Below, piece after piece: positions 5,977 to 7,843 of a DNA stretch of 7,843 bases; within the stretch, counting starts at the first letter, position 1; every line of letters starts with the position of its first letter. The position numbers and the translations under genes are program-made. Source of the DNA: JBBQIY01 sp964618405 (GTDB lineage Bacteria > Verrucomicrobiota > Kiritimatiellia > RFP12 > UBA3636); assembly GCA_964618405.1 (NCBI GenBank), contig CAZUAY010000190.1, forward strand, positions 1-7,843, in the 5' to 3' direction. The notes under the pieces were generated by a model. It was given only the letters and a program-made list of their open reading frames with translations. It made no database searches and was not told the DNA's origin.

Positions 5977-6765
5977 ATGCGAACAAAGAACGGAATCATA
6001 CAACACAAGCTCTGCATCCTGCTTGGTATAGGTTTTTTCGTTTCAGGTTGTACCTCCACAATGAAGACGCGCGGACCCGTATGGTATGTTCCTGCCGAAA
6101 ACACCCGTGTCTTTGGGATCGGCGCCAATGTCTTCACCGTTTCCTTCCCCACGAATTCTACCGTGAACGGCATCCGGTTTGAGCTGATCGGCACAGGCAT
6201 CCTGATCCCCTTTGTTCCGGAGTCAGTATCACCATCCACAGAAACAAGAGGGAGATATCTAAACCGGTTATCTGCTCCAGGCGAAAACGTTTACGGCTTG
6301 GAATTGTCTGGAGCTGGAACGAGGATCAAGGGTCATGTTACTGGGATCTCCCTTTGCCTTATCGGCGGAGTCAAGAATCGGGTTACGGGCATCGTCGGAA
6401 CCTTAGGCTTCAACTCCGCACGTGACGTAACGGGACTCCAATTCGGCGCATTCAACTCCACCTATCGGACGGTGGGCGTGCAAGTCGGCTTCGAGAATCG
6501 CGTCTCGGAACTCGAAGGACTTCAGGTCGGCGTGTTCAATAAATCGCGGTACGGAGCCGCACTCCAGATTGGTGGCTTTAACTCCACCTCTCGGGCGGCA
6601 GGCATGCAAGTCGGTTTCGACAATCGCGCCACGAAACTCAAAGGCCTTCAGATCGGCGTATTCAACGGATGCACGGACGGACGTGGAATTCAGATCGGAC
6701 TCTGGAATACGAATGATAGGCGAAGCCTGCCGATCATCAACTGGACGTGGAATCCCCGAGAATAG
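5977..6765 (+). CDS. lipoprotein with 14-residue G-h-Q-h-G-h-h-N repeats
   Basis: A 262-residue protein. The N-terminus is a lipoprotein signal: basic start (MRTKNGIIQHK), hydrophobic stretch (about 12-22) and lipobox VSGC with acylated Cys25. Residue +2 is Thr, so outer-membrane sorting is likely if the cell is diderm. Residues 123-152 hold two degenerate 15-residue units. Residues 153-250 hold seven 14-residue units of pattern GLQxGxFN plus six variable residues. The end, GIQIGLWNTNDRRSLPIINW, resembles the closing motif of the Leptospira LA_2272-type surface repeat family; that assignment is from memory. The regular period suggests a stacked beta-strand or beta-barrel-like surface structure. 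No enzymatic motif is seen. The ATG at 5977 is the only standard start after the in-frame TAA at 5941, but it has no good ribosome binding site. It has its own promoter and converges on the SGNH gene 13 bp away. Confidence 0.85.
   Translation: MRTKNGIIQHKLCILLGIGFFVSGCTSTMKTRGPVWYVPAENTRVFGIGANVFTVSFPTNSTVNGIRFELIGTGILIPFVPESVSPSTETRGRYLNRLSAPGENVYGLELSGAGTRIKGHVTGISLCLIGGVKNRVTGIVGTLGFNSARDVTGLQFGAFNSTYRTVGVQVGFENRVSELEGLQVGVFNKSRYGAALQIGGFNSTSRAAGMQVGFDNRATKLKGLQIGVFNGCTDGRGIQIGLWNTNDRRSLPIINWTWNPRE
6433..6726 (+). repeat. seven tandem 42-bp coding repeats in the lipoprotein gene
   Basis: Codons 153-250 fall into seven units of exactly 42 bp. Within them a higher-order period of 126 bp is visible: residues 153-194 and 195-236 are 24 of 42 identical, sharing FNST, then QVGF-x-NR, then GLQ-x-GVFN in the same order. 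The array therefore probably grew by duplication of three-unit blocks followed by divergence. The C-terminal unit (237-250) is followed by the conserved-looking LPIINW tail. Confidence 0.85.
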
Positions 6766-6778
6766 TAACGGGAACTCG

Positions 6779-7426
6779 TCATTCTCTCCCGACAGCGCCC
6801 GATTCGTTGGGCTTATAGCCCATGAGCCATCCTGCAATGAAAGCGGCCTGCTTCTCTCGCACGGGAACTTGAAAATGAACGTGGTCGCAGTAAACGTCGG
6901 CTCCGAGATTCATCGTAAACGTGTACAAATCGATGATGGGCACGGTTGCCTCTTTCATGATCTGATCGGCGACACGATTGTAACCGAGGGTATCCGCCGC
7001 AAATCGATAAAAACTCATCCCCATTCGATTGTGTACCGCTTCGTCGCAGGGCGTCGTCCGAATCCACACCAGCTTGAGACCCATCGAGGCAACTAACTCC
7101 GTGATGGAACGCAGGTTCTTATCGTAGTGTTCTAAAGAAACCTGTTTTTTTCCAGTAGACGGATTCGTTTTAATATCATGAAGTCCGCAGTTCACGAGCA
7201 ATAGATCCGTTTTGATCCCACCCCTAGCCGCTTTTCCTTTCAAAAACGACAGAACCATGGAAGAGTCTCCGCCATTCGCCCCTTGGGGGAGATCAAGGTT
7301 GAGCAAGGCCTCCTCCTCTCCCTCTTTCCGGGCATACTCCACGATGCCCTTGAGATAACCCTGCAAGTAGGGTCCGTAATGAATCGAAATGCTATCCCCT
7401 ATGATGTAAATTCTCATTCTTCTCAT
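6779..7426 (-). CDS. SGNH/GDSL-family hydrolase
   Basis: 215 residues, typical of a compact SGNH esterase. Block I is IIGDSIS with nucleophile Ser12. Block II is GANGGDSS, with the oxyanion glycine at about 52-53. Block III is NCGLHD (79-84), with His83 in place of the usual Asn of GxND. Block V is DHVHF, giving the catalytic pair D181 and H184. The family hydrolyses O-acyl esters, for instance acetyl groups on sugars or lipids; the substrate cannot be deduced here. There is no signal peptide, so a cytoplasmic product is expected. The start could be Met1 (7426) or Met4 (7417). Neither has a good ribosome binding site, and the sequence before Met1 is A/T-rich (TATTTAAAAA). It converges with the lipoprotein gene, with weak dyad symmetry but no T-run in the 13-bp gap. 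Confidence 0.9.
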   Translation of the reverse strand: MRRMRIYIIGDSISIHYGPYLQGYLKGIVEYARKEGEEEALLNLDLPQGANGGDSSMVLSFLKGKAARGGIKTDLLLVNCGLHDIKTNPSTGKKQVSLEHYDKNLRSITELVASMGLKLVWIRTTPCDEAVHNRMGMSFYRFAADTLGYNRVADQIMKEATVPIIDLYTFTMNLGADVYCDHVHFQVPVREKQAAFIAGWLMGYKPNESGAVGRE

Positions 7427-7508
7427 TTTTTAAATATAAAGACAAATCCGATACAACCCGATTGTCGGCAATGCACGATCTTTCTGATGACAAAGTATAA
7501 CACCGTTT

Positions 7509-7540
7509 CCCTGTCCTCGCCAGTAGCAACGGCGACAGGG
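7509..7540. repeat. stem-loop upstream of the SGNH gene
   Basis: CCCTGT (7509-7514) pairs with ACAGGG (7535-7540). After a CCT bulge, CGCC (7518-7521) pairs with GGCG (7531-7534) around a 9-nt loop. It lies 83 nt before the SGNH start, so it could be in that gene's leader or be an isolated palindromic element. There is no T-run on either side. Confidence 0.45.
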
Positions 7541-7617
7541 TTCCCAGCGCAAACCATGCGCTTAAAGATCTCCATCGCATCATACCTATTTTAATAGTTT
7601 ATACTTTTTATGCACGG

Positions 7618-7638
7618 GTAATCGGGCAGCCATCGGGG
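7618..7638. repeat. second copy of the left-end repeat arm
   Basis: This 21-bp stretch, starting GTAATCGGGCAG and ending in CGGGG, matches 10-30 at 19 of 21 positions in the same orientation. The matching right arm seen at 35-54 is not present just downstream, so this copy cannot form the same hairpin. It is either a truncated copy or a different arrangement of the element. Confidence 0.5.
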
Positions 7639-7843
7639 TTGGAGTAAAAAAGTATGTTTCACGGAGGGTGATGCCTGGGATCGCTCACTCGCAACTCGCA
7701 ACTTCTCCTCTGTGGCTGGCCTCGGTGAGGCCGGAATCATCCGCGATCACCGATCCCGATGTCGCTCCGCCAACAGGCATTTTGCCTTGCCTATAACTCG
7801 GTTTTCACTAAGCAGTGGTCGTAACGAACGGAGCACGGGTTTT

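Larger units (their letters stand above)
7427..7843. other. non-coding right end, no convincing gene
   Basis: The stretch upstream of the SGNH gene contains a stem-loop (7509-7540), an A/T-rich block (7590-7611), a copy of the left-end repeat arm (7618-7638), the tight hairpin GGCCTC-GGT-GAGGCC (7718-7732) and the small hairpin AGGCA-TTT-TGCCT (7775-7787). Short open frames exist but lack protein-like composition or placed ribosome binding sites. No clear promoter for the SGNH gene was found, and no tRNA or known RNA family was recognised. Confidence 0.5.

Noticed and set aside
6433..6726. CRISPR array
   Set aside because: The repeats are contiguous, in frame, diverged and lie in a coding sequence; there are no unique spacers between identical repeats.
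6758..6791. bidirectional terminator between the lipoprotein and SGNH genes
   Set aside because: Only short 5-6 bp dyads (GAGAAT/ATTCTC, CGGGA/TCCCG) with 13-17 nt loops and no T-run.
6403..6837. 144-residue minus-strand frame with apparent repeats
   Set aside because: The repeats are the complement of the lipoprotein's 42-bp array. The protein has no motif and overlaps two well-supported genes.
7392..7583. 63-residue minus-strand frame with a signal-peptide-like start
   Set aside because: It overlaps the SGNH start, has no ribosome binding site, and its middle reads through the 7509-7540 stem-loop. The hydrophobic start is probably chance.
7718..7732. intrinsic terminator
   Set aside because: The stem is good but no T-run follows on either strand.
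7671..7796. 41-codon plus-strand frame after GGAGGG
   Set aside because: The SD-like run is only 3 nt from the ATG, the composition is not protein-like, and the frame crosses two hairpins.

Overview
The window carries six genes and one broken gene, packed with short gaps. Gene content suggests an anaerobic or microaerophilic bacterium. An oxygen/NO-scavenging flavodiiron protein with its own ferredoxin, a cupin-AraC regulator, a 'GLHD'-variant SGNH hydrolase and a ceramidase-like protein with a CPSQ motif are a combination I associate with the Planctomycetes-Verrucomicrobia-Lentisphaerae group. This placement is inference from protein style. Nothing here (no rRNA or marker gene) proves it.

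Layout. 1-172 is non-coding and opens with a long imperfect hairpin (10-54). 173-1077 (+) is an AraC-family regulator whose frame is broken inside four tandem GTTYA pentamers. Convergent to it is a four-gene minus-strand run, read from 5718 down to 1108. It encodes a flavodiiron protein, a single-cluster 4Fe-4S ferredoxin, a GNAT acetyltransferase fused to a neutral-ceramidase-like domain, and a pectate-lyase-like beta-helix protein. The three gaps are 36, 39 and 39 nt and there is no clear terminator, so one transcript from the strong promoter at 5846-5818 is likely. A hairpin at 4269-4295 may separate the two redox genes from the two downstream enzymes. 5719-5976 holds two divergent sigma-70-type promoters. 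5977-6765 (+) is a lipoprotein made largely of 14-residue repeats. Convergent to it is an SGNH/GDSL hydrolase (6779-7426, -). 7427-7843 has no convincing gene but holds hairpins and a second copy of the repeat half-site seen at the left end.

How it may work together. The flavodiiron protein and ferredoxin form an obvious pair: reduced ferredoxin could supply electrons, directly or through another carrier, for reducing O2 to water or NO to N2O. The GNAT-ceramidase fusion and the beta-helix protein both lack visible export signals, so they look cytoplasmic and may act on an acylated amine or glycoconjugate. Why they follow the redox genes is not known. The most unusual items are the acetyltransferase-amidohydrolase fusion, the pentamer-repeat frameshift in the regulator, the hairpin covering the fusion gene's ribosome binding site, and the 14-residue-repeat lipoprotein with an ambiguous start.
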